Positions 9,269 through 19,428 of a stretch of DNA of 64,000 nucleotides are shown here, piece by piece. Location: NCBI RefSeq assembly GCF_014171595.1, contig NZ_CP050451.1:4464001-4528000 (forward strand), written 5' to 3'. This DNA is from Massilia sp. Se16.2.3 (GTDB lineage: Bacteria; Pseudomonadota; Gammaproteobacteria; Burkholderiales; Burkholderiaceae_D). Positions within the stretch are counted from its first letter, which is position 1. Each line of letters starts with the position of its first letter. The position numbers were made by a program, and so were the translations under genes. The notes beneath the pieces are model-generated. The model saw only the letters and a list, made by a program, of their open reading frames with translations, was not told where the DNA came from and did no database searches.

Positions 9269-10119
9269 TACGCAACCGGCTCGTCGTCGGTCGGGATGAT
9301 CGATACTTTCTTGCCGCGCGCCCGCTGCAGCACGAACACGACATAGCCCGACAGGCCATAGACGACGAAGATCGGCCACAGCACCTTCGGCGGATCGATC
9401 GCCACCAGCGCGAAGCCCAGCGCGATCAGGAACACGACGATGAAGGGCACCGACTTCTTGAAGTTGACGTCCTTGAAGCTATAGAAGGGCACGTTCGAGA
9501 CCATCGTCAGGCCGGCGAACACGGCGATGCCCCAGCTCACCCAGTCCACCTGGCGCGCGCTGACGTTGATGTCCGGGTCGATCATCATCATGATGAAGCC
9601 GACCACCAGCGCGGCCGACGCCGGGCTGGGCAGGCCCTGGAAGAAGCGCTTGTCGACCACTTCGATATTCGTGTTGAAGCGCGCCAGGCGCAGCGCGGCG
9701 CCCGCGCAATAGACGAAGGCCGCGATCCAGCCGAGTTTCCCCAGCCCCTTGAGCGACCACTCGTAGATCACCAGCGCCGGCGCGGCGCCGAAGGAGACCA
9801 TGTCCGACAGCGAGTCGTACTGGGCGCCGAATTCCGACTGGGTATTGGTCAGGCGCGCAATGCGTCCATCGAGGCCGTCGAGCACCATGGCGACGAACAC
9901 GGCCCAGCAGGCGTACTCGAAGCGGTGGTTCATTGCCATCACGATCGCATAGAAACCGCAGAATAGGGCCCCGGTCGTGAAGGCATTCGGCAGCAGGTAG
10001 ATGCCGCGCCCGCGCGGTCCTTGCTTGTCCTCGGCGCGGCGGCCGAAGCGCCTCAGGCGGGAGAAACGTGGCGTCCGGGGCGCACCTGCGGTTTTCTTGC
10101 GTCGTGGGAAGGCTGGCAT
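9268..10119 (-). CDS. pssA: CDP-diacylglycerol--serine O-phosphatidyltransferase
   Basis: 283 aa integral membrane enzyme that makes phosphatidylserine, the precursor of phosphatidylethanolamine. The CDP-alcohol phosphotransferase motif is complete: DGRIAR, eight residues, G, three residues, D (QYD), three residues, D (SLSD). Several hydrophobic segments follow (FVYCAGAALRLA, ALVVGFIMMMI, VPFIVVFLIALGFALVAI). The basic N-terminus is cytoplasmic. In many Burkholderiales pssA is close to ilvC; here about 10.5 kb separate them. Confidence 0.95.
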   Translation of the reverse strand: MPAFPRRKKTAGAPRTPRFSRLRRFGRRAEDKQGPRGRGIYLLPNAFTTGALFCGFYAIVMAMNHRFEYACWAVFVAMVLDGLDGRIARLTNTQSEFGAQYDSLSDMVSFGAAPALVIYEWSLKGLGKLGWIAAFVYCAGAALRLARFNTNIEVVDKRFFQGLPSPASAALVVGFIMMMIDPDINVSARQVDWVSWGIAVFAGLTMVSNVPFYSFKDVNFKKSVPFIVVFLIALGFALVAIDPPKVLWPIFVVYGLSGYVVFVLQRARGKKVSIIPTDDEPVA

Positions 10120-10361
10120 AAAGTTCCGTATTCAAATGTTCGCGCAACAGCGCCGTTCTCCGCATTATAGAGGCGGGAACGGCTTGTTAGCGAACGGATA
10201 CTATTGGAACCTCATCGGAAACGCTCCAGGCGCGCGGCCAGGACGCCGGGGCTGGCCAGGAAAGCCCGGCGCCTGCTCCATGCTGGTCATGTACGCCATG
10301 CTTTGTTCGTTCCGACGCCAATGTGGCGGCGCTTACTCTTCCGGGAATGATGCACAGACCT

Positions 10362-10529
10362 TTAGGGTGGGCGGCTCCACCCCTTCGGCTAGCGAACCGG
10401 CAAGGCTGGTGCCGCCCACGCGTTCAACCAGCCGGCGATTCGTCGCGAGGTTTCATAGTGTGCTTGCACGCGTGGGCGGCATTCCAGCAGCGGGCGGGCA
10501 CGCGTTCGGGTTTAGCCGCCCCCCCTACA
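10362..10529. repeat. REP/BIME-type inverted pair (copy 1)
   Basis: Two inverted hairpin units. The first begins TTAGGGTGGGCGGC and closes with GCCGCCCACGCGTTCAACC. The second begins ACGCGTGGGCGGC and ends GCCGCCCCCCCTACAG. The GTAG foot is intact only in the second unit. No gene is seen between pssA (10119) and the SIMPL gene (10590) apart from this element. It lies at the left edge of the accessory block. Confidence 0.75.
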
Positions 10530-10589
10530 GTTCTGTGCATCGTTCCTGGAAGACGTCGTCTTTACTGACTGGCATCATGCGCCTGCCGC

Positions 10590-11357
10590 TCAGCGGAACT
10601 TCACCTTTCCCACCAGGCGCATCTGCAGCGTCGTATCGCCGGGCTCGAAGCTCGGTTCCGGCATCTCCCCGCCCCGCGCCCTTGCCTTCATTTCGGGTGC
10701 CGCCATCATCGCCATGTCGTTGCGGCCGCCGCCGTAGTTGCCGGAGGCCTCGAAGTCCACCGTCTCGAGCACGGCCTCGCCGGGCTGGCGTCCCATGGCG
10801 CGCGCGATCGAGACGATGCGTTCGTTCAGGTTGCGATAGGTCTCGTTGATGCGCCGGTCGTCCAGCATTTTTTCGCTGGCCGGACTGAGGCCGAACTCGA
10901 TGCCGTCGATCGCCAGCACTTTCTGGGCGGCCGCCGCCATTTTCGGCAGCCCCTCCAGGTTCAGGGTTTTTACCTGCAGGTACTGGCCCACGCGCCAGCC
11001 GATCGGCACCGGTTTCAGGGGCGCGCGGCCGGCAGGCAGCGGTTCGACCGGCGGCTCAGGATACACGGGGTAGGTGAAATAGCCCTGGGTTTTCAGTTCC
11101 GCCTTCGGATCGAGGCGGCGCACGATCTCGGTGCCCTCCTTCATCTTCCGGTTCACGCGCGCCGCGGCGGCGTTCTTGTCCTTGTCGTGCTCTTCGACGA
11201 TGAACATGAGGGTCGCCTGGTCGTTGGCGGCGCGCACTTCGCCCACCGCCGGGACGATTACCAGGGTGCCGCTAGTTGCCGGCGCCGTCTGCGCGCCCAC
11301 CGGGGCGTGGGCGGCCAGCACCAGGGCCGCGATCAGGAAGGTTCTTGGAAGGGACAT
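10590..11357 (-). CDS. SIMPL (DUF541) domain protein, exported
   Basis: 255 aa from ATG 11357, preceded by AAGGAG. Signal peptide with core TFLIAALVLAAHAPVGAQ. The rest matches the SIMPL/DUF541 pattern: an N-terminal strand TLVIVPAVGEV, a helical middle, and a C-terminal VGKVKFR. Members are periplasmic or outer-membrane proteins of unsettled function, some linked to oxidative stress. A 3' fragment of a second copy lies just upstream (11541-11600). Confidence 0.75.
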   Translation of the reverse strand: MSLPRTFLIAALVLAAHAPVGAQTAPATSGTLVIVPAVGEVRAANDQATLMFIVEEHDKDKNAAAARVNRKMKEGTEIVRRLDPKAELKTQGYFTYPVYPEPPVEPLPAGRAPLKPVPIGWRVGQYLQVKTLNLEGLPKMAAAAQKVLAIDGIEFGLSPASEKMLDDRRINETYRNLNERIVSIARAMGRQPGEAVLETVDFEASGNYGGGRNDMAMMAAPEMKARARGGEMPEPSFEPGDTTLQMRLVGKVKFR

Positions 11358-11540
11358 GTTTTCTCCTTGTTGGTCATGCGGGACAGGCATGACTTATACG
11401 ATACCGCTCCCGCAACTTCCATCGTGTTTTTGTAATGGAAAGTTGCAAAAGCGTGCGAACGGAGAAAACGGCGCATGCCGATCACGACACACGCGCAGGG
11501 CAGCGGCGGGCCGGCGAGCCGCCGATACCCGCACGACAGG

Positions 11541-11633
11541 CTACTTGAACTTCACCTTGCCGACGACGTCTATTTCCACCGTCGGACGAGACGTTTTTTC
11601 TCCATATAAATAATGCAAATTTGCATCATCCAT
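11541..11633 (-). pseudogene. 3' remnant of a second SIMPL gene
   Basis: A 30-codon open frame whose last codons read PTVEIDVVGKVKFK then stop, closely matching the C-terminus of the neighbouring SIMPL protein (DTTLQMRLVGKVKFR). No signal peptide or upstream SIMPL sequence is present in the 11600-11820 gap. The first ten codons (MDDANLHYLY) are unrelated. I read it as the tail of a deleted tandem duplicate. Confidence 0.65.
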
Positions 11634-11819
11634 ATCTTATCGCCATGGCGACGCCTGTCGGGCTTTTTGTTGGGAACATCGCATTGCCGCCATGCCGATT
11701 TCATATCGCTTACGGATTGCCTTCGACTGGCGTGATCGCACCTGGCGCTGTCGCATTCGGACAAGACAGTGGCAAATTCGTCAACTAAATTGGCCGCTCC
11801 ACTTCACGAGGAGCCCACC

Positions 11820-13566
11820 ATGTCGGACCGCAGCGTCGAACGGCGTCACTTCATGGCTGCATTGGGAACCCTGGTCGCGGGCGCCAGCCTGCCGACCGGT
11901 TCGCAAGCGGCAAGCCTGCCCCCACGCACCGCCTTGAGCCGCAGCGCGGGCGAGCTGCGCGATACCTACGACGTGGTGGTTGTCGGTTCCGGCTACGGGG
12001 GGCGCCGTCATGGCAGCGCGCCTCGCGACCGGCCGCCGCCTGTGCGTGCTCGAGCGCGGCAAGGAGTGGGCTCCCGGCGACTTCGCGGTCGGCCTGGCCG
12101 ACACCCTGGCCCAGTTCCGTTCGTCCGCCAAACCCGATGGCTTGTTCGACTACCGCATTGGCGCCACCGTCGACGTCCTGAGCGGCAACGGCATCGGCGG
12201 CACCTCGCTGATCAACTGCGGCGTCGTGCTCGCGCCCGACCGCGACGTCTTCAACCGCTGGCCACAGGCGATCCAGAACCGCCTACGCCAGCGGCGCGAT
12301 GGACGCCTACGAGACACGGGTACGCACCATGCTGGGCGTCGACAGCGTCGTCGAGGGCGATGCCCTGCGCAAGAACTGGTTTCACCTCTCGAGCGCCAAG
12401 GCACGCCAGCGCCGGGGATCGCCGTCACGCCACGCGCCATGCCGATCGCCGTCAACCTGCGCCGCTACCGCGACGCACCGAATGCGCAAGGCGTCTGGCA
12501 AGCCGCATGCACCGGTTGCGGCGACTGCGTCACCGGCTGCCGCGTCGGCGCCAAGAACACCCTCGACGTCAACTACCTGCCGCTGGCGCGCAGCGCCGGC
12601 GCCGAGATCTTCTCGCGCATGGAAGTCGACTGGATCGAGCGCCTGCCTGACGGCCGCTGGCGCCTGCACGTCCTGTACCGCGCCGATGGTGGCGCCACGG
12701 TACAGCGCCGGTGATTGCCGCCAGCGTGGTGCTGGCCGCCGGCTCCCCGGGCAGCACCGGGATCCTGCTGCGCTCGCGGGCACGGGGCCTGGCACTCTCG
12801 CCCGCCCTCGGCACCCGCTTCTCGACCAACGGCGACCTGCTCGGCCTGGCCTACAACACGGCCATCCAGACCAACGTCATGGGCTTCGGCACGGCCCCCG
12901 CGCCCTTCGGCGAAGCCAGGGTTGGCCCGACCATCACGACAGCGGCCGACTACCGCAAGCCAGGCACCGCGCTCGAGCAGCGCTTCCTGATCCAGGACGC
13001 CGCCATCCCGAGCGCGCTGGTCGACGCGCTGCGCGTCAGCCTGCCGCTGGCGGCCGGGCTGATGCCGGAATTTGCCGCGACCCAGCGGATCGCCCGCGAC
13101 GCGACCGCGCGCCGCACCGACGGCGCCCTGAACCACAGCATGGTCTATCTCGGCATCGGCCACGACAGCGCCGGCGGCAGGGTCGAACTCGACAGCGCCG
13201 GCAACCCGCGCGTGGTCTGGCCGGGCCTGGCCAAGGAGCCGTTTGTCGCGCGCATGCGCGCCGAGATGACCCAGCTGTCGCAGGGGTTTCAATGGCAAGT
13301 TCACCGACAGTCCGCGCACCAGCCCGATCTTCGGCGGCGCGATGACGACCGTCCATCCGCTGGGCGGCTGCCCGATGGCCGACCGGGTCGAGGACGGCGT
13401 CGTCAATGCCGACGGCCAGGTCTTCAATCCGCATGGCGGCGCGCAGGCCGTGTACGCGGGGCTGCGCGTGATCGACGGGGCGATCGCGCCCGCCTCGATC
13501 GGCGCCAATCCCTTGCTTACCATCGCGGCGCTGGCAGAACGCGCCGCCGACCACTATCGCCTGTGA
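11820..13566 (+). CDS. Tat-exported GMC oxidoreductase (cholesterol-oxidase-like), frameshifted
   Basis: A protein of about 580 aa spread over several frames. It starts at ATG 11820 after GAGGAG with a twin-arginine signal (ERRHFMAALGTLVAGAS). The FAD site DVVVVGSGYGG is followed by a break in a G run (six G instead of five, near 12000). Other breaks are near 12288, 12405, 12714 and 13289. Conserved parts remain: NGIGGTSLINCGVVL, ACTGCGDCVTGC (four cysteines) and TTVHPLGGCPMADRV near the C-terminus, the usual GMC ending. Family members oxidise alcohols such as sterols with FAD; the substrate is inferred only. Each break is a single-base change and motifs are intact, so sequencing error is more likely than decay. 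Confidence 0.75.
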
Positions 13567-13576
13567 GGAACGGATC

Positions 13577-14215
13577 ATGAAACGACTTCTGATACTGGTT
13601 GCAATGCTGGTGCTGCCTGTTCTGGCGTGGGCACGCGGCCTGTCGTTCACCGAAGAGATGCATGGCTACGCTTACCATGGGGGCGAATACCGCAAGGTGA
13701 GCGTGTATTTCGACATCGTCATCAAGGACATCGACGCCTGGCGCAGCAACCAGAACTACGCGGCCACCGTCAGCGGCAAGGCGGTTCTCGATCGCCTGCC
13801 CGCCGTCCCCGTCACGGGAACGCTGCAGATCCTGGCACCTGCGCCGGGCGCGAATTTGACAGGTGATCCGGGTCGCCTGCTGACCTATCGCTTTGCCGGC
13901 CCCGGCCTGCAGTTCGTCGGCGTCAAGCACGTCTACAACAACGCCGGCATGGACATGATCGACGACATGACCACGCTGCACGGCGTGTTCCAGGCGGCGG
14001 GCCAGCCGCAGCCGACCGTGCAGGAGCTCCTCTACGGCAGCGCCTGGACGTCCGAGCTGCACTTCGAATGGTGGAAGCCGGCGACGATGGCGAGCTTCTC
14101 GTTCTCGTTCAAGACCATCGCCACGCCCTGGTACGAAGACCTGGCGGTGCGGATCCTGTTCCTGAAGACGGTGTTCGGCGACCTGGCGAAAACCTTCTTC
14201 CCCTGGGCTGTCTGA
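13577..14215 (+). CDS. Secreted protein of unknown function
   Basis: 212 aa with signal peptide KRLLILVAMLVLPVLAWA. I do not recognise a family. The mature protein is rich in beta strands and aromatic residues (HGYAYHGGEYRKVSVYFDIVI, WTSELHFEWWKPATMASF). It follows the GMC oxidoreductase by 10 bases and the AraC gene follows by one base, so all three are probably co-transcribed. A periplasmic partner or lipid-binding accessory of the oxidoreductase is possible but unproven. Confidence 0.6.
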   Translation: MKRLLILVAMLVLPVLAWARGLSFTEEMHGYAYHGGEYRKVSVYFDIVIKDIDAWRSNQNYAATVSGKAVLDRLPAVPVTGTLQILAPAPGANLTGDPGRLLTYRFAGPGLQFVGVKHVYNNAGMDMIDDMTTLHGVFQAAGQPQPTVQELLYGSAWTSELHFEWWKPATMASFSFSFKTIATPWYEDLAVRILFLKTVFGDLAKTFFPWAV

Positions 14216-14216
14216 G

Positions 14217-15308
14217 GTGAGGGGCACCATCGGATCGAAAGGGATCGGGCGCGGCACGCCCAGCGTGTCGACACTGTATGCCGACGCGCTGGGTGCCTTC
14301 CTCGGTGAGCGCGGTTTGCCGCCCGCCACCGCGCCTGCGCGCGTTGGCAGCGATCTGCCCACGCCGCCGCGCCTGTGCGGTAGCAGCTATGACACGCTGA
14401 TGGGGCGCGCCTCGCGCGAACTGGGCGACAACGCGCTCGGCCTGCGCTTCGGCACCCGCGTGGGCGGCGCCGGCTTTGGCATGCTCGGCATCGCCGCCGC
14501 CAGCGCCGCGACCCTGGGCGAAGCGATTCGCCACCTGACCCAGCTCGAATCGATTACCAGCACCCTGGGCCGCGCCACGGTACGCCGACGCGGGGACAAG
14601 CTGCACCTGAACTGGCAACCGGTGCTGGCAGTCTCGCCAGCGGTGGTCGAAGGCATCCTGTCCGGCTGGGTGTCGTTCGGGCGCTACCTGCTGGGTGAAC
14701 ACGTCGACGTGGTCCAGGTGTCGCTGCGCCACCGCCGCATCGCGCCGATGGAAATCTACGACGGCGTGTTCGAGTGTCCGGTGCGTTTCGAGACCTGCAG
14801 TTATGGCGTGACGATCGCGGCCGAGCTGCTCGACGCCCGCCCGCGCTTTGCCGATCCGGTACTGAGCGCTGCCATCGGCGGCTGGCTCGGACACTGCGCC
14901 ATCGCCGCCCTGCACGGCCCGGTGGCCGACGGCATGCGCGCCACGCGCCAGGTCGCCGCACTGCTGGGCGGCGCCCTGCCGCTGGCCGATGCCGACGAGG
15001 GCAGCGTCGCCGCGCGGCTGGGCATGGGACCGCGTTCGCTGCAGCGCGCCCTGCGCCGTGAGGGCAGCTCGTTTCGCCAGATCCTCAACGCCGCGCGCGC
15101 CCAGCATGCCGTGATTGCGCTGATGCGGGGCGAGGCCGCCTTGCCCGACCTGGGCGCCGAGATCGGCTTCGACGAGCAGTCCTCGCTGTGCCGCGCGTTT
15201 CGCAACTGGACCGGCTATGCGCCGCTGGCCTTCCGCCAGCGGATGGCGGGCGTGTTCCGGCCGCTGCGCGGCGCGCGGGACGGCTGGACTGGCGGGATGA
15301 GCGCATGA
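14217..15308 (+). CDS. AraC-family transcriptional regulator
   Basis: 363 aa from GTG 14217, directly after the previous stop. Residues about 20-210 form the arabinose-binding-type sensor domain found in OruR/ArgR-like AraC proteins. The C-terminus has the double helix-turn-helix (VAARLGMGPRSLQRALRREG and LGAEIGFDEQSSLCRAFR, ending TGYAPLAFRQR). Its stop overlaps the next start (ATGA). The position inside the exported-protein cluster suggests it controls that cluster, perhaps in response to a lipid or fatty acid. Confidence 0.85.
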   Translation: MRGTIGSKGIGRGTPSVSTLYADALGAFLGERGLPPATAPARVGSDLPTPPRLCGSSYDTLMGRASRELGDNALGLRFGTRVGGAGFGMLGIAAASAATLGEAIRHLTQLESITSTLGRATVRRRGDKLHLNWQPVLAVSPAVVEGILSGWVSFGRYLLGEHVDVVQVSLRHRRIAPMEIYDGVFECPVRFETCSYGVTIAAELLDARPRFADPVLSAAIGGWLGHCAIAALHGPVADGMRATRQVAALLGGALPLADADEGSVAARLGMGPRSLQRALRREGSSFRQILNAARAQHAVIALMRGEAALPDLGAEIGFDEQSSLCRAFRNWTGYAPLAFRQRMAGVFRPLRGARDGWTGGMSA

Positions 15309-16316
15309 TGCAGCGTTCGGAAGCAAACCGCTGCCGCTTCGAGCCGGGCACGCCCGCGGGACATTACGAAAGCTATTTCGTGCGCGCCAACCATCCCGAA
15401 CGCCCGCTCGCCTTCTGGATCCGCTATACCCTGTTCAGCCCCGGGGGTGGCCCGACGACGCCAGCGGCGAGCTCTGGGCCGTCTATTTCGACGGCGAACG
15501 CGAACGCATCACGGCGGCCCGGGACTGCTTCCCGCTGGCGGACTGCGAGATCGGCGCCGAGGGTCCCGATCTCCGCATCGGCGGCTCCCACCGGGCGATG
15601 CCTGCCTGGTCGGCGGCGCAAGCTGCGGCACCAGCACTGGCGGCACTGGAGGCGCGATCGCCTGGATGCTGGGTTACGCGAGCCACCAGGTGCCGCTGCT
15701 CCTGATGCCGGAAGCCCTGTACGCGCGTGCCTTCCCGCAGGCGAAAGTGCTGGTGCCGTCGCCAGGCGCGCGCTTCGATGGCGAGCTGCAGGTCGACGGC
15801 CAGCAGATCGACATCGACGGCTGGCACGGCAGCCAGAACCACAACTGGGGCAGCCGCCACACCGACAGCTACGCACGGGGACAGGTGGCCGGCTTCGACG
15901 ATGGCCTTGACGTCTTCCTCGAATGCGCGACCGGGCGCGTGAAGGCGGGGCCGTTCTGGACGCCGTCGATGACGCCGCTCGTGCTGCGCATCGGCAGCCG
16001 CGAGTTTGCGCTCAACGGCATCACCCGGGCATTGCGCACGCGCGGCCGCTTCGACTTCTTCAGCTGGGAGATCGCAGCGGCGACGAAGGAGGTCAGGATC
16101 GCGCTGCGATTCTCCGCGCCGCCGGCGCGCTTCGTCGGCCTGCGCTACCCGAATCCGCCGGGCGGCGCGAAGACCTGCCTCAATTCCAAGCTGGCCTCCT
16201 GCGAGCTGACCGTCGAACGGCCCGGCCAGCCGCCGCGCCGCTACCACGCACGCCACCGGGCCGCCTTCGAGATCCTGACCGACCGCCATGACCACGGCAT
16301 CGCCATGCTCGCCTGA
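15305..16316 (+). CDS. CrtC/hydroxyneurosporene-synthase-like protein, frameshifted
   Basis: About 335 aa in three frames, with breaks near 15445 and 15600. The beginning is MMQRSEANRCRFEPGTP and the second half has WHGSQNHNWGSRHTDSYA and GPFWTPSMTPLVLRI. This double beta-barrel pattern is seen in CrtC-like and tocopherol-cyclase-like (DUF7064/7065) proteins, often found next to lipid or terpenoid enzymes. No signal peptide is visible. Start overlaps the AraC stop. Role unknown; binding or modifying a hydrophobic substrate is a guess from the fold. Confidence 0.6.
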
Positions 16317-16365
16317 GCGGCGCCGCATTTTCACGAACACGACACCCGCCATCACAAGGAGAACC

Positions 16366-17391
16366 ATGAACATCGGATTGACCCGCACCGCCATCGCAGC
16401 GACTGTCGCAGGCGCCCTGACCTGGACCGCGCCGGCCCAGGCCTGGCATGGCGAAACGCACCGACGCATCGTCCTCGACGCGGTCGGCTACATGAAGGCC
16501 CATCCGGACACGACCAACTACGCCAGGCTGGTCGCGGGGGTGACGAAAGCCGGCTACACGATCGACGGCTTCGCAAAGGCCCTCGCACAGGCGGCAGTCG
16601 ACGTCGACGACTTCCAGGACACCTTCATCTGCGGCGCCACCACCGGCAACTGCCAGCCGGCGCCGGTCTGGGGCAACCTGAAAGCCGGCGCCTACAGCTC
16701 CTACTGGCACTTCCAGAACCACACGGCGGGCAAGGACGTGCACGGCAATCCCTTCGGCGGCTACGACTACGCGAGGAACGCGGTGCACGGCGACGTCGAC
16801 AAGATCGCCGCGTCCTGGCTGGCCAACGACTACCTCGACGACGGCCCCGGCGGCATGGACGGCTGGTTCGGCGACGGCAGCAAGTACAACAGCTACGGCA
16901 AGACCGAAGCGAACTACCGCCTGGGCGGCTACTCGACCCCTGGAATGTACCAGGACTTCCAGACCATGCCCTTCCAGCCGATCGACAACCTGGCCCAGTA
17001 CTGGTTCGCACGCTTCCTGGCCGCGCCCTCGGCCCAGGCCCTGGGCTTTGCGCTGCATGCGACCGACCTGCTGCAGCCGCACCATACCTGGAGCACCTCC
17101 GGCTCGAACCACACCGGCTGGGAAGAATGGGCCGAGGATTACTATTACAGCGAGGGCCTGAACAATCCGGCACTGGTGCAGGCGGCCCTGGGCGACTTCA
17201 CGCCGCTCGCCGCCACCGCGCAGGACCTGCGCCCGCTGCTGCGCCAGGGCGGCAGCTATTCCTATGCGAACGGCGGCGCGGTGCTCTCGTCGACCGACCA
17301 TGCCGTTCGCCGGACGGCCGGCCGCAAGATGATCCCGCACGCGATCGCCATGGTCGTGCATGTGCTCAACCGCGCTGCGCTGCGCCTGTAA
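16366..17391 (+). CDS. Exported zinc phospholipase C-like protein 1
   Basis: 341 aa from ATG 16366 after AAGGAG. The signal peptide ends AQA and the mature chain begins WHGETHRRI. In the zinc phospholipase C / P1 nuclease family the mature N-terminal Trp is itself a zinc ligand. Further ligands can be placed: H in ETHRR, D in VDVDDF, H in YWHFQN, D and H in DLLQPHH, and HTGWE, comparable to the Bacillus HxxxE pair. A phospholipase is therefore likely, a nuclease possible. A paralogue lies about 2 kb downstream. Confidence 0.75.
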   Translation: MNIGLTRTAIAATVAGALTWTAPAQAWHGETHRRIVLDAVGYMKAHPDTTNYARLVAGVTKAGYTIDGFAKALAQAAVDVDDFQDTFICGATTGNCQPAPVWGNLKAGAYSSYWHFQNHTAGKDVHGNPFGGYDYARNAVHGDVDKIAASWLANDYLDDGPGGMDGWFGDGSKYNSYGKTEANYRLGGYSTPGMYQDFQTMPFQPIDNLAQYWFARFLAAPSAQALGFALHATDLLQPHHTWSTSGSNHTGWEEWAEDYYYSEGLNNPALVQAALGDFTPLAATAQDLRPLLRQGGSYSYANGGAVLSSTDHAVRRTAGRKMIPHAIAMVVHVLNRAALRL

Positions 17392-17394
17392 GCC

Positions 17395-18771
17395 ATGAAG
17401 GGATCCTCTTTCGTCCACCCGCTGCGCGCGCTGATCGGGTTGTTCGGCTGCGCCCTGATGCTATCGGCCACCGCGTCCACCTTGCGCACCCTCGACGATC
17501 CCGCGCTGGCGGCGCGCGTCAATGGCGAGGCCATTCACGCCTTTACCTTCCAGGCCATGCTGCATGCGAGCCAGGACAGCAAACCACGGCCGACGCCCGC
17601 TGCGGTGCTCGACGAACTCGTCGCCGAGCGCCTGTTGGCAAGCTGGGCACGCAAGCGCTTTACCAGCGAGGAGCTGTATCCGGCCACCCGCGTCGGCTTC
17701 GCGCGCGAGGCGGCCCCGGACGACAAGCTGGTCGGCCTGCTGCGCAGCATGTACCCCCGCGAGCTGGAAGCGGCGCTGCACGCCCTGCCCGGCGGCGACC
17801 TGAATGGCTTGGTCGCCGATAGCCCACGGCTTGACGCGGCCACGCTCGAGCGGCTGTTCGGCAAACCGGGACGGATGCGGCTCGACTACACCCTCGACGC
17901 CGGGCAGGAGGCGCTTGCCGCCAGGGTGCCGCTGCTGCGCTACACGCTGGGTGGCCAGCCCGGCACCTTGACGGTGCTGGACGTGCTGCGGCGCCAGAAC
18001 GTGCAGGGCCGGATGGAGTTCTTCAACCACAACGTCGACTTCATGCAGCAGGGGAGCGCGGACCGCGCTGGCGGGCCTGTTCGTCCGGGACTGGGCGGCG
18101 CGCCGCTTCGGCGCCCCGGCGCTGGCCGACCTGCGCCGCGCGCTGTCCGACCAGGACGATGTGCACGCAGTGCGCGCCCTGTATGGCCTGGCCGGGCATG
18201 CCGAGAGCGAGAGCCGGGTGCAAGCGGGCCTGGCGCAGGGGTGACACGCGCCGAAATCGGCGCCTATTACGCCGCCAACCGCGAGCAGTTCCGCCGCACG
18301 CTGCGGGTCAAGGCGCGCCACATCCGCGTGCCCGACGAAGCGACGGCCGCGCAGGTCGTGGCGGCCGCCAGCAGGGCCAGGATTTCGCCGGGCTGGCGCG
18401 GCGCTTCTCGATTGCGCCCGACGCGCAGTCAGGCGGGGATCTCGGCTGGGTACACCAGACCGGCAACCCCGACTGGCTGTCCTCGCTGGTGCTGCTCCAG
18501 CCCCGGGGAAGGTCTCGAGTCCCTTCCGCGCCGCCGTCGACAGCGACCAGGAAGCGACCCGGGAAGTGCTGTTGGTCGAGGAGCGCGTCGAGGGCTTCCA
18601 CCCGCCGCACTCGGAAACGGTGCGCTACCTGGCGCGCCAGGCGATCGCCCATGACAAGGCGCGGCGCCAGTTCGCCGCCGTGCGCGCCCAGGCGCTGCGC
18701 CGGGCCGCCATCGAGATCAACCCGGGCTGTTCAAGGGCGCACGCGCCAGGCGCAGCGGGCATCCACGGTAG
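17395..18771 (+). CDS. Parvulin-type peptidyl-prolyl isomerase, frameshifted
   Basis: Starts three bases after the phospholipase gene. About 455 aa when joined. The signal-like N-terminus (ALIGLFGCALMLSATAS) is followed by a SurA-type helical region (VNGEAIHAFTFQAML, AVLDELVAERLL). The PpiC domain comes late: VKARHIRVPDEATAAQVV, FAGLARRFSIAPDAQSGGDLGW. Breaks lie near 18055, 18370, 18505 and 18720. The usual Rotamase strand RHI and SGGDLGW turn are intact. Its position between two exported phospholipase-like genes suggests a dedicated periplasmic folding helper for them. Confidence 0.7.
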
Positions 18772-18781
18772 GGAGCGCATC

Positions 18782-19334
18782 ATGAAGCCGGAAATCCAGC
18801 TGGCGGCCGTGGTGGCCGCCGTCGTCTTCGCCACCGGGTGGCGTGACCGGACGGCGAGGACGCGCCTGCCTCCGCCGTTACCGTGCACCCCGCCGGCGCC
18901 ACGGCCGCCGCCAATGCCGCCTCGAACGCAGCGTGGCCCCGCCCTGGCCCGATCCGGGGCCCGCCGGCGCGCCGCGCACATCCGGCGCCGGCGAACCCAA
19001 ACCGGCTGCCGTCAGCCTGGCCGAGACACGCCTGCATGGCGACCCCGAAGCGCCGCCAATCGCGCGCGACGAGACGCCGCGCGAGCGTCCGAGTGAAGCC
19101 GAGCTGGCCGACCCGAAGGCCTATGCGGCCTACGAATCGCGCCAGCAGGCGCGCCTGTACGCGGCCTATGTCGATGCGGTCAACAAGGAATTGCCGCGCC
19201 TGCGCGAAGACATCGAACGCGGCCGCGCGATGGGCATCGCGGCGGACAAGATCGCCAGGGCGGAGGAGAAGGCGCGCGGGCTGGAGGCGATGCGTGCCCA
19301 GCTCCTGAAAGATCATCCCGAGCTGGGGAGATGA
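18782..19334 (+). CDS. Helical protein of unknown function, frameshifted
   Basis: About 183 aa when joined, beginning MKPEIQLAAVVAAVVFATG (one membrane or signal segment). An Ala/Pro-rich linker (DGEDAPASAVTVHPAGATAA) follows, then a charged helical C-terminus (YAAYESRQQARLYAAYVDAV, KIARAEEKARGLEAMRAQLL). Breaks near 18850 and 18945. No family recognised. Its layout, a membrane anchor plus a long helix, suggested a lipase-foldase role to me, but there is no sequence match to Lif proteins. Confidence 0.45.
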
Positions 19335-19428
19335 CACGGCCGCCCGCGGCCGTGAAGACCAGCAGACCGGTTGCCGCATGCGCGGCACCGACAACACCAA
19401 CCTGCGTTGCACATAAAAAGGAAAACAC

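Noticed and set aside
18782..19334. Lipase-specific foldase (Lif) next to the phospholipases
   Set aside because: Only the general layout (membrane anchor plus helices) matches; no Lif sequence motif is visible and the protein is too short.
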